From Lichenostomus cassidix (Eukaryota; Chordata; Aves; Passeriformes; Meliphagidae), in the NCBI GenBank assembly GCA_008360975.2, contig CM039211.1:26778558-26842557 (forward strand): DNA of 64,000 nucleotides. Reading direction: 5' to 3'. The translations under genes were made by a program, and so were the position numbers. Numbering within the stretch: position 1 is the first letter of the stretch; each line of letters starts with the position of its first letter. The notes under the pieces are model-generated. The model made no database searches. It had not been told where the DNA came from and saw only the letters and a program-made list of their open reading frames with translations. Shown here piece after piece: positions 36,900-51,317 of the stretch.

Positions 36900-39729
36900 A
36901 GATAGTAAAATAAAGAGGACCACCTGACCAAAGTAATTAATGAGTAAAACTAAAATGCGTCAGAGCATTTAGCAGCAATTTTACCAATATTTCTTTGATG
37001 TTTCTCATTCCCTTGCTTCATTTTCTAAATCTCAAGGCATTCTATTAACAACAGACTGCGTATGTCTCTGACCCATGTTAGCTCTGGATCTAGTAAACTC
37101 TGAGGCATCAGATCTTGGTTCTTACTCTGTCCTTCTCCCACAGCCTTTTCATTAGATTCTGTGAGAAAGGCTGAGTCCAAATCAGGAGGGAATGATTTCA
37201 TTGAGAAATTATTGCCAGAAGTTTCAGATCTGTGTAGGAAGTTCTCTGGTCATTTTGCATAGCAAAATGCATAATTTCTTCTACATTTTCATCTAGTTGA
37301 GATGTCAAGGAATGCATTCTCAGTTTTTTAAAACAAGGGGTAACTTCTCATTTAGATTTTCTATGCACCTTTGGAAGAAAAACACCTATTTGCTGTGATA
37401 GTCTTTGAAGACTGCAATGTAAATTCTACCTGGTCTTTTCCCTGCATATTATTTTCTAGAATATTTCTGTGCTTCTTTGCGTTAGTTTTTCTCTCAACTA
37501 ACTTATAATTAAACAAATGAAATTGTTTAATTTCTTTCTATATGAAAACATTGTTGTAAATCTACTGAATCCATAGATAGATGATAAATTAATTTTGGGT
37601 TTAGTCCAATTTATCTTGATTTTTTTTACCAAAAAAACTTATCCCTGCCACCTATACCTACAACACAGGCTGAATGCAATAAAGTACCACAGAGAGCATG
37701 GAGTAGCTCAGTGGGGAGATGTGAGAAATCTGTGTTGACAACAAAAAAGGCCAATTTCTTCTTCACTAACTGAAAACGTCTTCATTCCAGAAAACTTTTG
37801 GCCTTCAAATGGCTTGTGGATAATAACATATTTCTATTCACCTATATATTAAAAGTCACTAAATTATGAATTTTTGTGCTTTTTTAAATGCTGTGTTTCT
37901 TGACAATTTACTTGTTTTTGTGAATTAGTCGTCCTTGTAATTTGGTTTGCAAAAAATATTCCTTTCCTTGCAGTTTAAAAAACATAAAAATCACATATTT
38001 GTAGAAGCAACAAATCATGCAAGACACAGATTTTATACATGTGTATAAAATATAATGTCTTTCACAGGCAAGCATCCTGTATTAAAATCTCCTGCGTCCA
38101 ATCATTACTAATTCTCACTTTCATATATGTTCTTTCTTTTGAATATCTTTCATTGCAACTGAACACTTGTACAGAATGAAATGATTCAAATGTTTGAAGT
38201 GTCTATCTTATACTTTTGTCAATCCTTCTATTTTAGCTAAACCTTCTCTTTCATTCATGACATGATTTAACAAGTCACTCAGGAAGATGAAAATTCCTTT
38301 CCTTGCCTAATATTTACCTTTTTCGGCTATATATAGATTATGTTACTTTTTAATCTTTTTTCCCAAACTATATGTCCTGAAATCCTGAATCATGGCAGCT
38401 CCCAGCACATTTTTTTACATCTCCTCATATTTTTTTGACAATAAGTAATAGAGAAATGAACTGTAAAGTCAGAAATCAAGCAATAGAGTATTTCATAATT
38501 TTCCAGATATATATTTTTTGTGCTGTGTGCAGCCAACATATATGGGGAAGTTTCATCTCACTGAAAACTGATGACTAAGCTGCTATTCATCTTCACTTTA
38601 TGTCCCTCAATCATGCTTAAATTCCGCTGAATAAATGTGTATTTCAGAATTTTTTTACTAATTTCGTTCTTTGACTTATGATAAATTAAATAGTTCTTTT
38701 CCCAAGATAGTCCCATTTTTTCCCAGTACTAATGTGAGTTCCAATAAGAGGGTTCCTGGTAAATTTGTGGAATTCAGGAGAAGTGTTCCTTTTGACATTA
38801 ATCTACCTTTCCATGAGTTACTGCTCTTCCTCCTTTGATGTTTTACAATTGAAAGAAGCTGAGAGAGTTCCCCACTAGCACTGAATATTGCAATATCAAA
38901 GGCATATGTGTTTTGGAAGATGGAGAACTATGGAAAAAAAAAAAAAAAGAGTCCTGAGGATTCAAAGACTTCTGCAACCAGAGGGTAGGTGTAAGCCACA
39001 GGCGATTTCTAGGCTTCATTCCCTTTTATCTCCACAGTTTCCTAAACTTTAACTCTTCTGAGAGAGGCAAACAGAAGAAATTCCACAATCTGCTTATGTT
39101 TCTCTGAGGTTTTTTTCCCCTTTTCTCATAGTGCTACTCCTCTTAGTAAATTATTTTTATCAATTTTATGGTCATGGAACTGTCTCATGCACAATTAAAA
39201 AAAGATAGATGTGGTGTTAATATCCTAAACTGCATCTCTTCTGGAAGCATCTCAGCTGGTCAAAGATAATACTTCTTTCTTGCCAGCAAAAAATTTTCCT
39301 TTTACCACAAATGTGATGCAGCCCTTTCCCACTACCTTTCTGATTTCTGTGTCTTCTGCATTTTCCTGTTTCAGGTTATCCAGACTACGTCTTTCTCAGT
39401 CAACAAATAGGAAGATGTGGACCTACTATAGATGTGATGTCAGTAGAAGATGCCACTCCTTCCTCAGCCCAATGGTCCCATGCAGAGGACTGCACACAGA
39501 TAATAAAGCATGCTCCACGTATGCCACATGAAGAAAATGGAGTACACTAGAGCTATATCCAAATTTTAATCTCCAGCTCTTTTCTGTGTAGGATTCTGAA
39601 TCACTGAGTTTCCTTCCACACTTGATTATCACAGATGAGGCAAAAGGAATTTCATTATTTCAACCCAATTTTCTCTCCTGTGATGTTACATTGCTCGCAG
39701 CTCTTCAGAATTCTTTAGAAGTTTGAGGG
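36900..39729. other. Unassigned AT-rich DNA
   Basis: No gene or transposon is recognised in these 2.8 kb. A run of 15 A residues (38,934-38,948) is the only simple repeat of note. Confidence 0.6.
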
Positions 39730-39735
39730 GTAGTG

Positions 39736-40358
39736 TGTGGCGAGCAATCCCTGAGTTCGCAGACCTTGCCTTTGCCTATCAGGCAGTGTGCCTGTAACAG
39801 GCAGTGCGGAGCTCCTCGGAGAAGCGTGGCAGAGATAGGCGTGTGTGCTACTAACAGAGATGCAGACTCTCGAGTGAGGATTCCAGTGGATTTATTTTGG
39901 GGAAGGAAGGAAGGTGACGGGAGGGAGGTAGCAAGCTGGAAGCATCAGCAGGAGAGCCTCGAGCAAGGCTGTGCAGGGGGTTATAGGGGGCACATGACTG
40001 GGAGGAGTTTGGCAAGCAGGCCAATAGGAACACCGTACAGTAAGATGAACAGAACTCACAACCAATAGACTTAACTCACAGGAGGGAGGGATATAAAACC
40101 GAACTAATAAGGAGCAACTTAATGGCAGAGCAAAGAACACTCTAGAAGCCAACCATACAGGGGAGGAAGGGGAGGTGTTGTGAGGAGCCAGCCAGGCACA
40201 ACTCTGGTGCATATTCATGAGCACCGTCCAAGAGGAACTTGGGAGCGACTCACAGAGTCACCACAACTTAGAGCTCATCCAGCTCCCAAGTTTCTTCTGG
40301 TGCCTCAGCCCCTGGTGGTGTGCCTTGAGCAGATAGCTCTGCAAGAGCGACTGCTACA
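39736..40358 (-). mobile_element. Solo LTR, 623 bp, minus orientation, 6-bp target duplication
   Basis: The plus-strand text begins TGTGGCGAGC and ends GACTGCTACA, flanked by GTAGTG at 39,730-39,735 and 40,359-40,364. Orientation comes from the poly(A) signal: AATAAA on the minus strand at 39,891-39,896 (TTTATT on plus). On the minus strand a CCTATAACC box lies about 90 bp upstream of it, near 39,983, and an inverted CCAAT box (ATTGG) near 40,023. No internal retroviral genes remain. The 6-bp duplication points to an ERVK/alpha-beta-like integrase. The open frames inside (39,733-40,362) are shadows and not genes. Confidence 0.9.
39891..39896 (-). promoter_or_regulatory. Poly(A) signal of the solo LTR
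   Basis: TTTATT on the plus strand is AATAAA on the minus strand, and it sets the LTR orientation. Confidence 0.75.
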
Positions 40359-41138
40359 GTAGTGTTGTCAAAAAACCTTTTGCCCTCAGGGGAGATACTT
40401 ATGTATTTTGTCAGGTGGAAGATGGAACCAATGTGATAAAATTCAAAAAATCAGACAGTTAATAGCGCTGGGATAATTTTTCTGCTATGCTGTGCTCCTT
40501 GATGTGTTTATGTCCAAAAGCATTGCATGTGGTCATTACAGAAAGGTGTTGTTGCCAAATTCATGAGCTTTACAAAATATGAAGAGCTGATTTTTGTGTA
40601 CAGTAACTGACATTGTCAAAGTAATAAGTCTTGCCAAAATTAGGGATTCTGAATAATCCAGGTTGAGTTGAGATATTTAGCCAGTAGTAAAATAAAGTCT
40701 AGGTACAATAGCATTTAAGAAAGGAGCTTCACAGCAGTCACAGCAGGATTTAAGAATAATGACTCAGATAATACCATTCAGCCGTAATACTATGCTGAGG
40801 GGCTTTTCCTAAATTGTTTTCAGAAAATGTAAGAACTGAGAATACCACTGGAAGGAAAAGTCTTTCTGTAAATTCTAAAATTCTAGCCATAAACTTGGGT
40901 GAGTCTTGGGAATTTTAGACAAAAGGTATACAGAGAAAAAAACGAATGTCAGTCTAAGTTTAATTCAGGGATTACATTTTGAAATTGTTTATTTGTAAGC
41001 TCTTTGTTGCAATCTGTTCCTCCACGCCTGATTAGGCTGCTTTGCTGTACAAATATGCTTCTGTACTGCAGGGGTAAGGTAAATCTGGGTGATAGTGATG
41101 AGTTTAAGGCTATCTGCCTTCATAAAGGTACCAAATTT

Positions 41139-41198
41139 AAACTGGTATGGTAAAGTCCCTGGACTTTATAATAAACTGGTATGGTAAAGTCCCTGGAC
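41139..41198. repeat. Exact direct repeat, 26 bp, period 34
   Basis: The 26-bp segment starting AAACTGGTATGGTAAAGTCC occurs at 41,139-41,164 and again at 41,173-41,198 without mismatch, separated by TTTATAAT. It is a recent local duplication. Confidence 0.92.
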
Positions 41199-42825
41199 CA
41201 CAATCTGGCTCTTAGGCCACTTATTATTCATCAAGCTGTAGTAAGTTATCCATAGTTTTGGTATTGCAAAATATTAAGTTATGGTGACAAAGTCCCCATG
41301 ACAGAGACAAGTCAGAGTATTTCCAATAAATTGCATATAGCTGAGATGCACATAATTTCTCTTCCTCCCTTACTCTAAGAAAAATTAACAATTTTACATA
41401 TAAGCATTCTAAAACAGGACCACTAGCATTTTAGGGCTCATCTAATTACACTACTGTCATAATTAGTTTTACCATGATTCTAAATATATTATGCACATAT
41501 ATACATATACACAAATCTCCTCAATGGCATGAGTATCACATCTGTATATGGACTATCACCACTTTATTATTATCATCGCATTAATAATTCCAGAGGAGAA
41601 CACAGTGTAATGTAGAAGCATTTGCCCTTTGAGATTGCATGGCATGAGCCTAGATTCAATGTCTGCAGAGCAGAAAAAATTAAAAAAGTAAAATATTAGC
41701 CATAATGAATATTTAAACAGTTTAGTATTTTATTATATCTTCTCTTTGAGGTTTGAGGGGCACAATCTGTATTTCTTCTCTTGCTCCATGCCACAACTTT
41801 CAGTTACAGAAAGGGCAATTATTATACAGGCTTTTTTCCTCTTTAATCTTTTCCTCTTTAATCCTTGTCTAGGGTTATAATTAAAATGGACTATGGATAT
41901 AGTTTTGTTACAAAATTATTCAAAATAGTCTAAAAAGAACTAAAAAGAAAGGTAGAGGTGAAACACAGTAAAAGCAAGGGAAGTGTTTACAATTTTCTTT
42001 CGTTATTAAGATAGAAGAACTGTAAATCTGAATTCTGAATAGCTATAGAAGTGAGTAGAAGTGTAGTCAAAAGTAATTTATATATTGTAATTAATTGCTC
42101 TTATTAAGTTAATTTACTATAAATTGTCTTTAAATAAATACATTTGAAGTACTAGAGAAGTTCTTATTTGATTGCATCCATTCAAAAATAAACCTCAAGA
42201 GTATTGTAATGACACAGATACACAGTACACTCAGTATTAATAGATCTACCATGATTTTAGAAAATTTACAACCAGTACATAAAAAAAAGATTGTTTATAC
42301 TCAGATTTCACTTTCATTTTCTCCTCAAATAAATACTTTTTGAGAAGTGTATTATTTCACATTTAATTACCAAAGAAAATATTTTTCCATGGACAATCCC
42401 TCTACCACATGAATGGTTTGCTATCACACATCTGTAGCAGACTTTTGAATTGGCCTGCTTGATCATTGACCTCACCATATGTGTTTGTCTCAGTCAGTTT
42501 TAGGTGGCATCTCCTATCAAACGTTCTCCTTTACTGCTTCTGCAAATAGATGCACTACACCAAGTGCTACTCAACGGAAGAATGGAGCACACTGAGTTTT
42601 CTAGACCTTCTGCATAATTGGAGCCAATATATGTTGTAGCTAATCTGGTAGTTTGTTAAACTTACAGGCATGTATCAGATCCCCATAGAACACTGAAAAG
42701 CACAGTATGACCATTAAATGAAACACAAGAACAAATAGGAAATTAAAGAATCTAAAACTACAGTCTGCGAAATGTATAGGTTATTGTGCATAACTACATT
42801 TACCCTTAGCAGAGAAAATAAATTA

Positions 42826-42859
42826 GAAAAAACAACAACAAAAAAAAAAAAACAAAAAG
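42826..42859. repeat. A-rich simple repeat
   Basis: (CAA)n and a run of 13 A residues, flanked by further A-rich DNA. Confidence 0.85.
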
Positions 42860-44978
42860 CAATGGACAGAGGAAAAGAAGGAAGATAAAATGTAATCATC
42901 ATTTTATTCTTAGTGTGTGCCATCTGTCCTCATCTTCACAGATACATTATTACAGAGTTGCATTTAGTGCAAAATGAGAGTAGAACACACAGGAAAGACA
43001 AACTCCCTTTCCTTAGGGAGCCAAAGTCAAATGTGTTATAGTCATGATAATTGCAGCTAATTAAGAGAGAGAGATATCCTGGGAAAATCACAAACATCAA
43101 AGTCTCACACTATAACCCTGAATTTAGATACAAACACAAATAGTCTGAGCTGTGGCAGAGAGTGCAACTAAAACGCCTTCTCTGTAGCTCAGACACTCAC
43201 CTGTAACATTAGTTCTTCAAACAAGGTGTAGAGAGTTTTAATTTCTTTTTTATATGAATGAGCTCCAGAAAAAATACTCCTGTGGACTCAGAATTGGATT
43301 ATCATCTGGTATGGAGAAAAAACATGCATTTCGGTACTTGTAAGGGATATTTATTTTGTCCTGTCTTAGTCTGAAATATACTCCAAGCATTGTTCAAACC
43401 CTTCAAAATTTATGTGCAACTAGTGAGTATATATTTTTGAAACAGGTTATGTAATGTGTTTATCTGTCTAAATATCATATATGTGAATGAACTTGCATGT
43501 GTGTATATATATATTTATATTGTATGTTTGAATATTAACTCAGTGGAAGAGTTGTTTTTCTGATTTCAATAAAATTTAAATTAATTCTTATATTATTTAA
43601 AAGCTAATGTAATCTGTAATCTGTAATCACAGATATGGTGATACAGATTTATTAAGCTAAACCTCTGTGCTCAATATTATTTATCAGGAGGTCAAACAGA
43701 AAAGTACATAAAGAGAAAAGAGTGTAATTCAATGCACAATACCTCATTTTTAACATAGATTTCTTGGGAAACAGGTGTGTTCAGGTAGAAAAGATAGCTC
43801 TAGACATTTTATTTCCCTGTTGCATGCAGGAAATTCCTGTTGACATTGACAAAGAGGAGAGTTCAATCTCCTATGTAAAGAACAATGCATTAAGAAGTCA
43901 TCACTGTAAATGAAATTACCCATGACTATTTAGCTGTGACAGTTTAGAGAAAGAATATCTTCTATTTCAGCATCTCTGGGGAAGAGAAGCATGAGTCCTA
44001 TCTCAGCAAGCTGATCGGAGCACCAGCAGTGTGACAATACTGGAAACAGAAGTCTTTGTATTCCCTTCCAAGCTATCATTTCCAGAATAAATTATTAAAA
44101 AGTTTATATGTTCTGAGAACACAGCAAAAAAAACCAATTTTTTTTTTTAATTCTGTTTGACTCAGGAACTTTTAGTAATTTAAAATGTGTTTAAATACTG
44201 TAACAGCTATTTGTACAGCTGTTTTTACAATATCAGTATCATTCTAGCAGAGCCCTATTCTGCTCCTCAATAATGGCAGTAATTAGGCTCTTCCACTTCA
44301 TTTCTGTAAGCTTTGCTGAGTTCATAGAAAATTACTTTGTTAAATGAAATTTTAATCACTTAACATTGGTACCTTTCCCCCTATGCTATTTGTTTAGCGA
44401 AGTAGAACCCACCTACAAGACCAGACATAGCACAAACATAGCAATTACTCAACTGTGCAGTGATCTGGTAGATGTAACCATAATTACCATCCAGAGAAAG
44501 TCAGTGAAACAAAATTTGGAATTTGCCTAGAATTAGGAGTCAAATAATTTTTCAAATAACACAAAAAGCCTTCTATCACATTATGAAAATTCAGATTTTA
44601 TATTTAAATTGAGTGACAACATAATGCAGGCCATGGTACTTCACAGCGCAGTGCAGCAGCATAGATTTAGGATTGTTTTGAAGTTAAAGAATGTAAGCCA
44701 CCAAACTAGAACACTATTTTTTCAAAATTACTCTCTCTCTTGGAACACCCACTCCATGGGGATAAGGGAGGAGGAATATTATTGCAGAATCTAATATCCC
44801 TATTGCCATCTAGACAATGTTTTGAAAGAAAGTGAAGACTCTAACAGGGTTAATTTAAGACGTTGCAGAAGATTTTTTTGTCAACATATCTTCAAAAGTA
44901 TGATAAAGAAAAGAAAAGAAAGCAATGTAAGGTCATATATGGGCAAATTAAAGAAAAAGAAAAGAGAGAAACTAGAAA

Positions 44979-44994
44979 GGGGCGGGGGGGGGGG
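44979..44994 (+). repeat. Poly(G) run after a purine-rich tract
   Basis: GGGG, a single C and then 11 consecutive G residues, preceded by about 60 nt of A/G-rich sequence. The plus strand could form a G-quadruplex or triplex, and such runs are prone to length errors in sequencing. Confidence 0.9.
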
Positions 44995-45141
44995 AAATCA
45001 TGTAAGTTTGCTGCAGAGCCACATGTTGACCATGGGATGGCATGGGTAAAGAGGTGGTACAAACCTTCTCTGTATTCCACAAGACAGTCTGGTGGTGAAC
45101 AAGAACCAGTAGAGCTCTGTGGCATTCAATCGAGAGACAAA

Positions 45142-45175
45142 AGTCCATCTGAAATTCAAGTCCATCTGAAATTCA
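45142..45175. repeat. Exact tandem duplication, 17 bp x2
   Basis: AGTCCATCTGAAATTCA is repeated immediately without mismatch. Confidence 0.93.
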
Positions 45176-47561
45176 GCACATGCCCTGAGTACCTGTGAAC
45201 AAGACTGTCAGTTACAGTGAGCACAATGCTCACCTTGTATAACTTTAAATAGAATAGGATTATCTGTCAATATGAAAATAATATGAGTAGCTTCACATGA
45301 TTGCTAATGCAAGATACTCCTCCTGGAAAACAATTTTATTAATTTTTCGTTGTGCAGAAATGTTCAGGATAGTTGAAAAATGGAACTAGTGTTTTAACTA
45401 TTATACAAGTGACTGGAAGGTCTCAGCTTGCAATGGATCTTTAAACAGATTAGAAAATAGTATATTTTTAGAGCATTTATAATTGCACTAAGTTAATACA
45501 GAATATATACAGTATGCAAAGCCATACAAGTCTTTATACTTGATCTTAGTTGTCTGTGCCGTAGCTGTACCATTCAAAAATTTTGAATAAATGCCATCTG
45601 TCAGAATTAAGGATAAACCCAAAAATCAGTTAAAAAATTGAAATAAATGTATCAGCTTGACTACTTGACAAGGAGATCTGTCCACCTTCAGTTCATTTCA
45701 CTGTGTGTCTTTCCTGTTGAATTAGGAAATCAAGTTGAAATCCTCTCTGGAATATCCAAGATATCTACTCTTCCCCAGGATTTTACTTCCTCTGACATAT
45801 GCCTACTTCTGTTTTAAAGGAATGATGGTAAAACAGCTCACTGCTTGTGAAGAAAACAATTTAGAGAAACTGGGCTTGATTTCTGAGGAAATGAAAAAAA
45901 AAATTACATAGTTTAGGTTTTCAACCTAGTCCAATGGAAAAACAATAGTGATGTTTATAAACCCAAATTAGGATCTGTTGTTTTCTCCTTTTAACTCGTG
46001 TTTCTTATTTTAAGTTTGGAATGGCTCAAACAACTGCTAATCTGGACAGACAGACAGGAATAACAACGTTTATGTGTTTTACAGTAAGCATCTTGAAAAT
46101 CAGAATTTTAAAATTTATTAGAGCAGACAATACTTCAGTGAAATAGAAATCTTTGTCTTAGCAGATTTAATTGGTAAGAATTTATTCACTTAATGACTTT
46201 GTATTTTCTGAATCATGTGATACAAGCACATCTTGACATCTGAAGAGTCACCACAGTAGGTGGGACACCTCAGTCAAGGGAACGAGCTCCTCCCCAGCCC
46301 ATGTGTATTGTACACCTGCGCCTACACTTCTTGCTGGCCCTGGAGAAAGGACTTGTGACAGCCTTTCTTTGAGTCTACAGGGTTCAGCACCCTCCTGACT
46401 ATACCACTGTTGGTTCTGTTTAAGGCACTTAGCTAATGAGTTACTGAAATGTTGTATAGTTCTAAATTGTCCCAGTAAGTTCTTTCACCTTTCACCCATC
46501 TTCAGTTAAATAAGGGATGTTGCAGTAGATGAAATGCTAGCCAAATCTATAATGGAAATTTTTATCTTCTCCAACTGTATGTAGACACACATAGCTGTAG
46601 ATTACCTGCAACAAAAAATATGATGAAAATTTACCATGTAACTACTGTATTTTTTATTAGAAACTCAGAAAGATTTTACAGGTAAAAATTGTAGCTGGCA
46701 CTGTGATTTTAGTGGATGCAGAAAATTAAATTATTCCTGCACCTGCCTGGAAGCAAACCAGACTCCTTCACTATTACACTGCTCAAATTTCTGTCAAAGA
46801 CGGTACAATGAGTTTTATACCTTAATGACAGCTGATGTTGTTCAGTTTAGTACAGAAGTAAAACCTGATTATATCTCAGTTTCTCTGAAACACATCCCAG
46901 ATTTGGGAATGCAGAGTCTTTTACAGTGCAAGCTGTTGAGCAAGGTCATTCAAGCTGAAAAACCCCAACACCTCACAGAGACAGATATTAGTACAGAATG
47001 GAAAAATATCTGTCGTTATTGGGGTTCTGCCTTTATGCTTCACCTTGTGTAGGCAGAGCATACAGAGTCCACATAAGGATGTAAGAAATACAGTAATCTG
47101 AAAACAGATCAATCAGACCTTTTGATATGCATTTTTAAAATTCTGTTTGAAGTAGAGTCAAATTTATTTTTTTTATGAAAGTCTTACATAGTCAATTGAA
47201 AAATAAAAGAAAAAGCTGCACATGAAAAAAATAAAGATTCTAAAAGAACAATTTAAGACTTGGTTTGTTTCTTTAAGTGCTTAAAATCAAAATATCACTG
47301 AAAATACATTACAGAATAAGAAATTCAGTTTTAATTGGGCTTTTAGGTAGTTAAAATAATGTTTTGTTCACCAAACTAGGTATAAAATTCTAACTTGCCT
47401 TACTAAATCAACACATTGTTTTGATACCGACAAGTAAGATAAGACATACTCATTTGGAACAGGATTCTAAACCACAAAAAAATTTATCTGAAAAAATCTT
47501 GTATTTATTTTGACTCTTGTATTTATTTGTCTGTAATGATTCAAATCAAGGTTTACATTGT

Positions 47562-47586
47562 TAATTTCCATGCAGTGAACAAATTT
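47562..47586. repeat. Dispersed 25-bp sequence, copy A
   Basis: This 25-mer, containing the core CCATGCAGTGAACAAATTT, matches 55,940-55,964 at 24 of 25 positions. The similarity does not obviously extend further. It may be the remnant of an unrecognised interspersed repeat. Confidence 0.6.
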
Positions 47587-49391
47587 TTTAAAAAATTGAA
47601 AAAAGGGGCTTTCCCAGCTACTATGCTTTGCATCAGAAAGATCAGAAATCTTAGAACAATGCCAATCATCATCAGCATTACAGCAAACAAATTATTCAAA
47701 GATCACTACATCCTATCTGTTCTACTGTGAGATGTATTTCCTAACACGCTACAGTCAGACGAGTGTTAACTCTTTCAGTTTTGGGGGAAGTTGAGTTGGG
47801 GAGAAAAGATGTCACAGAACCTTGCAACTCACAAGGCTTAAAATGAAGAAGCCCCATTTTTGCCAGTACTGCAAACTCTGTTCATAGCTCTCTGCTGCTC
47901 TTGAAATTTTTCTGGAAGTTCTCCATGCTCTTCTTGCATTCTGAATCTGATTGCAATTCCTTCTTGTTATATTAAACTATTTGTCTGAATGTTACTACTA
48001 TGACATCAAAGAGCCTTTGAAGTGCACATGAAGTCTCAGTTCTGACATGTATTTTGTATATGTGTGGTAGCCCTAATTTAAGTTTAAGTTTCCCCTTTTT
48101 TATATTGCAAGCTTAGCTGAGGAAGTAATATCTGTTCCTAGACCATAGTTATCACTAGAACAAAGCCTAGAGCTGAATTAATATAAAACATTGATTCAGA
48201 AATTTAAAGAACAGTTGAAATAATATTAGATTCAACAATAAAGATTTATAGCATGAATATTAAGAAAAATATTTCAACTGAAAGTATCTCAGGATTTCAA
48301 GAATAGCCAAGGTTTTATTTAAATGAGATCACCCTTTCTCCTCTTTCTCTCATAGTGAGAAATTCATCAACAGGTATCTGACATATTTTGGAATTCTTTG
48401 TAGTAATGGTAGAGTAAGACTTCTGGGGTTGAATCACAAAGTATCCAAGAACCTGACAGAACTGAATGGTTCAGCTGTTCTTTCATTCTGCTTTCTGTCA
48501 GCACAGAGTCTCATTCATATAATTTATTGGAAAAGCCTTGAAGTATGCTCATTTTCCTTGCTAAGCAGAATGGGTATATTTATTTCCATCACCACGCCAA
48601 GACAGAGAATAAATGATCATTTCCCAAATGCTCCTTACCTCCCAGAGAGATCTGAAAAATGTAATTTAATGGGCCCAGGCTATGATATTTCTTAATTTGC
48701 CAGTTAGCATATAGTGCTCTCCACACCATAGATAAAATAGTGCATCATAAGGGTTTTGGTCATCATCTGTAGGAAGCCATGAGGGAAAAGGAAAAAAAAT
48801 CAGACCGAATCTAAAGAAAAAATCAGGTTCTTAACAAAACCAAGTGTCCTCTTTCTAGTGGGGAGGAAGGAGTGTTTAGTTATAGTTGTGCAGTTTTTTG
48901 TCTTTCTTAATTCTATTGAATAGCACAACTCCATTTAGCACCAAGGGATTACTCCTTGTGACAGAGCAGGGGGTCTAGAAGAGATTATGCATTACCCTAC
49001 ACAGCAGCATTCAATAAACTCATTCCTGTGCAAAACACATATTTGTTTCTTAAAAGTTAAAAAAGATAACAAAATAAATGTTAAAACATCCTTCACAATG
49101 ACAATGTATTTTGCAAGAATATCTTCAGAATATAAAATTCATATCCTTGCCCTCCCATAGTTTGCATACCCAATCAAAAAATAAAGCATCTGAAAACAGA
49201 TTTTCCCTTACTCTAAATAAATCTTATTGTTTACTATTATCATAACTGGCTTTAGAACAGTCATTTGGTCAGTAGGATACAATAATCAAGTACTTAAGAT
49301 GAGGCTCTATTATCCTAACTCTTGTTGCTGAATGCTGAAAATTCAACTTCCCTTATTTTCACATGCCATTTCTTCAACAATTTCAAAGGGT

Positions 49392-49440
49392 CTTTTTGTT
49401 TGTTTTTGTTTGTTTGCTTTTTTGTTTGCTTGTTTGTTTC
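49392..49440. repeat. (TTTG)n simple repeat
   Basis: TTTG and TTTGC units for nearly 50 nt. The short frames through it are low-complexity and not genes. Confidence 0.92.
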
Positions 49441-51311
49441 CCCAGTGACCTTCTTCTTCAGTGTTTTTTTCCAGGAAATTCTCCCTCCACATAAAGATGT
49501 TTTGTTTAATATTCACAGTACTCAAGAATTAACATCTCATCACAAAAATTATCAGTCATGAAAAAATATGTGCTTAAAAAAGCTTGCTGTCAAAACATCT
49601 AAGTTTGGGCATCCTCACATGAATACATAAGATTGAATGCATATTTACATTTTGTGAGTAAAACACAGCTGTTTTGCTTGCATTGCTCTTTAGAGATATG
49701 TGTTTCATTGGGAGAAATGAGTAAAAAGAATTACAGACCTCCTTGACACCAATGGATTTATCTCACAAAGGACTGAGTAGATAAAAGATCTTTTTAATGA
49801 ACCTGTATTTTTCTGGGTTTTTCACTTGTGATTTTTTTTCAGTCAAATAGTTTGTAAATGCATGGCCAAGTGGAAAAATACAGGATACATCAAAAAGCCA
49901 ACAGGACTCTTAGAAAATTAACCTGTGAGGCATACAATTTCCTTTTGTTCCCTGAAAATTTCACTCTTAATTGGCATATATAATAAGAAAGGATTTATTT
50001 CTGATGCTCTAAGGCATCAGAACATTATAGGGATTAGAGCTCAGAACTACATGAAATTCACATTAGTATTGTGACTGAGAACAATTCTCTCATTTAGAGT
50101 AAACTCAGGGATCATTTGTGAACAAACATACTCCATATTGCTCAATATGTACGTATATTACTCCATAAATGGACAAAACTGCTAGTAATCTAGTCAGGAT
50201 TATACATTCTCTCTCTAAAGGAAGCAGCCTGAGCCAGTATGGGTGGCTTTTTAATTTTTCCAGTCAGGTTCACTTCTGTGGGCACCAAAATATCTGCAGG
50301 GACAGGTGATCTGTGAAAAACAAAAAGTAAATTTTGCAGTTTCATTTGAGATCGGATAGATAGGAATGAATGGCTGTTGAGCTGTGGAAGAAATTAGCGA
50401 TACAGATTTAATTGGTATTTTTCGTGAAGTACAAAACCTTTTCGTCTACTCTTTGTCTTCTTTCATACCACCTCCTAATGGTCCAGTAGGCAAGACAGCC
50501 TTCCTTTCTGTCAATCTCTCCTATGCAAACCCACACCACCTTCTGAACATCTTTTTTGCATTCTCTCCTGACTTTATTACGCATTTCATCCCTTTCTTAA
50601 ACTTCTTTCTTAGCCTACAACAGTGTCTGCTTTTAAACCAGCCTTGACATTTGTGCTTGTCTTTTCAGCTTCTGTTCCTTAATATCTTCTCTGCTGCAAT
50701 TCAGCCTCTTGTCTGTGTGCACAACAGTGGAAAATTTAGCAATAACTTCTTGAAAAAAGTCCAGACTGCCTCCACCACTTCCTGCAAAAGATTCTAATAC
50801 CTTCAACACCACCTACTCTGCCTGTCACAGGGTTTAGAGTGGGAACTCTGAAACTACTGGCCTGTGCCTGGTGCCACTGGTTTCAAGGAAACAAAAAACA
50901 GTATCAAAGAAAGTTGAGGGTCCTACATGGGTAGAGTGTGTTTTTTATCTGTCAGTCTGTAAAAGACTGTGCAGCACAAGCACACCACCATCCACCCCCT
51001 TTTTCTCCTCTCCTTTGTTTTTTGACTAATGAAACTGAACTTTGGGCAAAACTGTATCAAAACTAAAGGTCTTTTTCCATTTAAAGGCAAAAAATTAATT
51101 CAAATGTCCAGAAAAGAAACCCACAATAAATACAAAAATTTAGGCACTCCTAATTTGCTGTTAAACTAGTGAAGCAGAAGATAACACTTTTGCACAAGTA
51201 TAAGTACTTGGCTGAAGGTTTTCAGGTAATTGGTAACAAGGTTCTAGTTTTCAGTTCCTGATACCTCAAGGTATATTCATTATTCATGTCATGAAAAAAA
51301 AAAAGTATCTC

Positions 51312-51317
51312 CTTCTG
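51312..51317. repeat. Left target-site duplication of the provirus
   Basis: CTTCTG directly precedes the 5' LTR and recurs directly after the 3' LTR at 54,551-54,556. Confidence 0.95.

Larger units (their letters stand above)
40365..51311. other. Unassigned AT-rich DNA
   Basis: No host gene or datable transposon is recognised in these 11 kb. Local repeats are listed separately (41,139; 42,826; 44,979; 45,142; 49,392). A GC-richer patch at about 46,240-46,410 and a 75-codon frame at 46,825-47,052 look slightly protein-like but match nothing I know. Confidence 0.6.

Noticed and set aside
39733..40362. Overlapping frames of 60-111 codons
   Set aside because: They lie inside the 623-bp solo LTR, which has clean termini and a target duplication.
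46825..47052. 75-codon open frame with protein-like composition
   Set aside because: No recognisable family, no splice signals and no neighbouring exon; it is within chance expectation for a window of this size.
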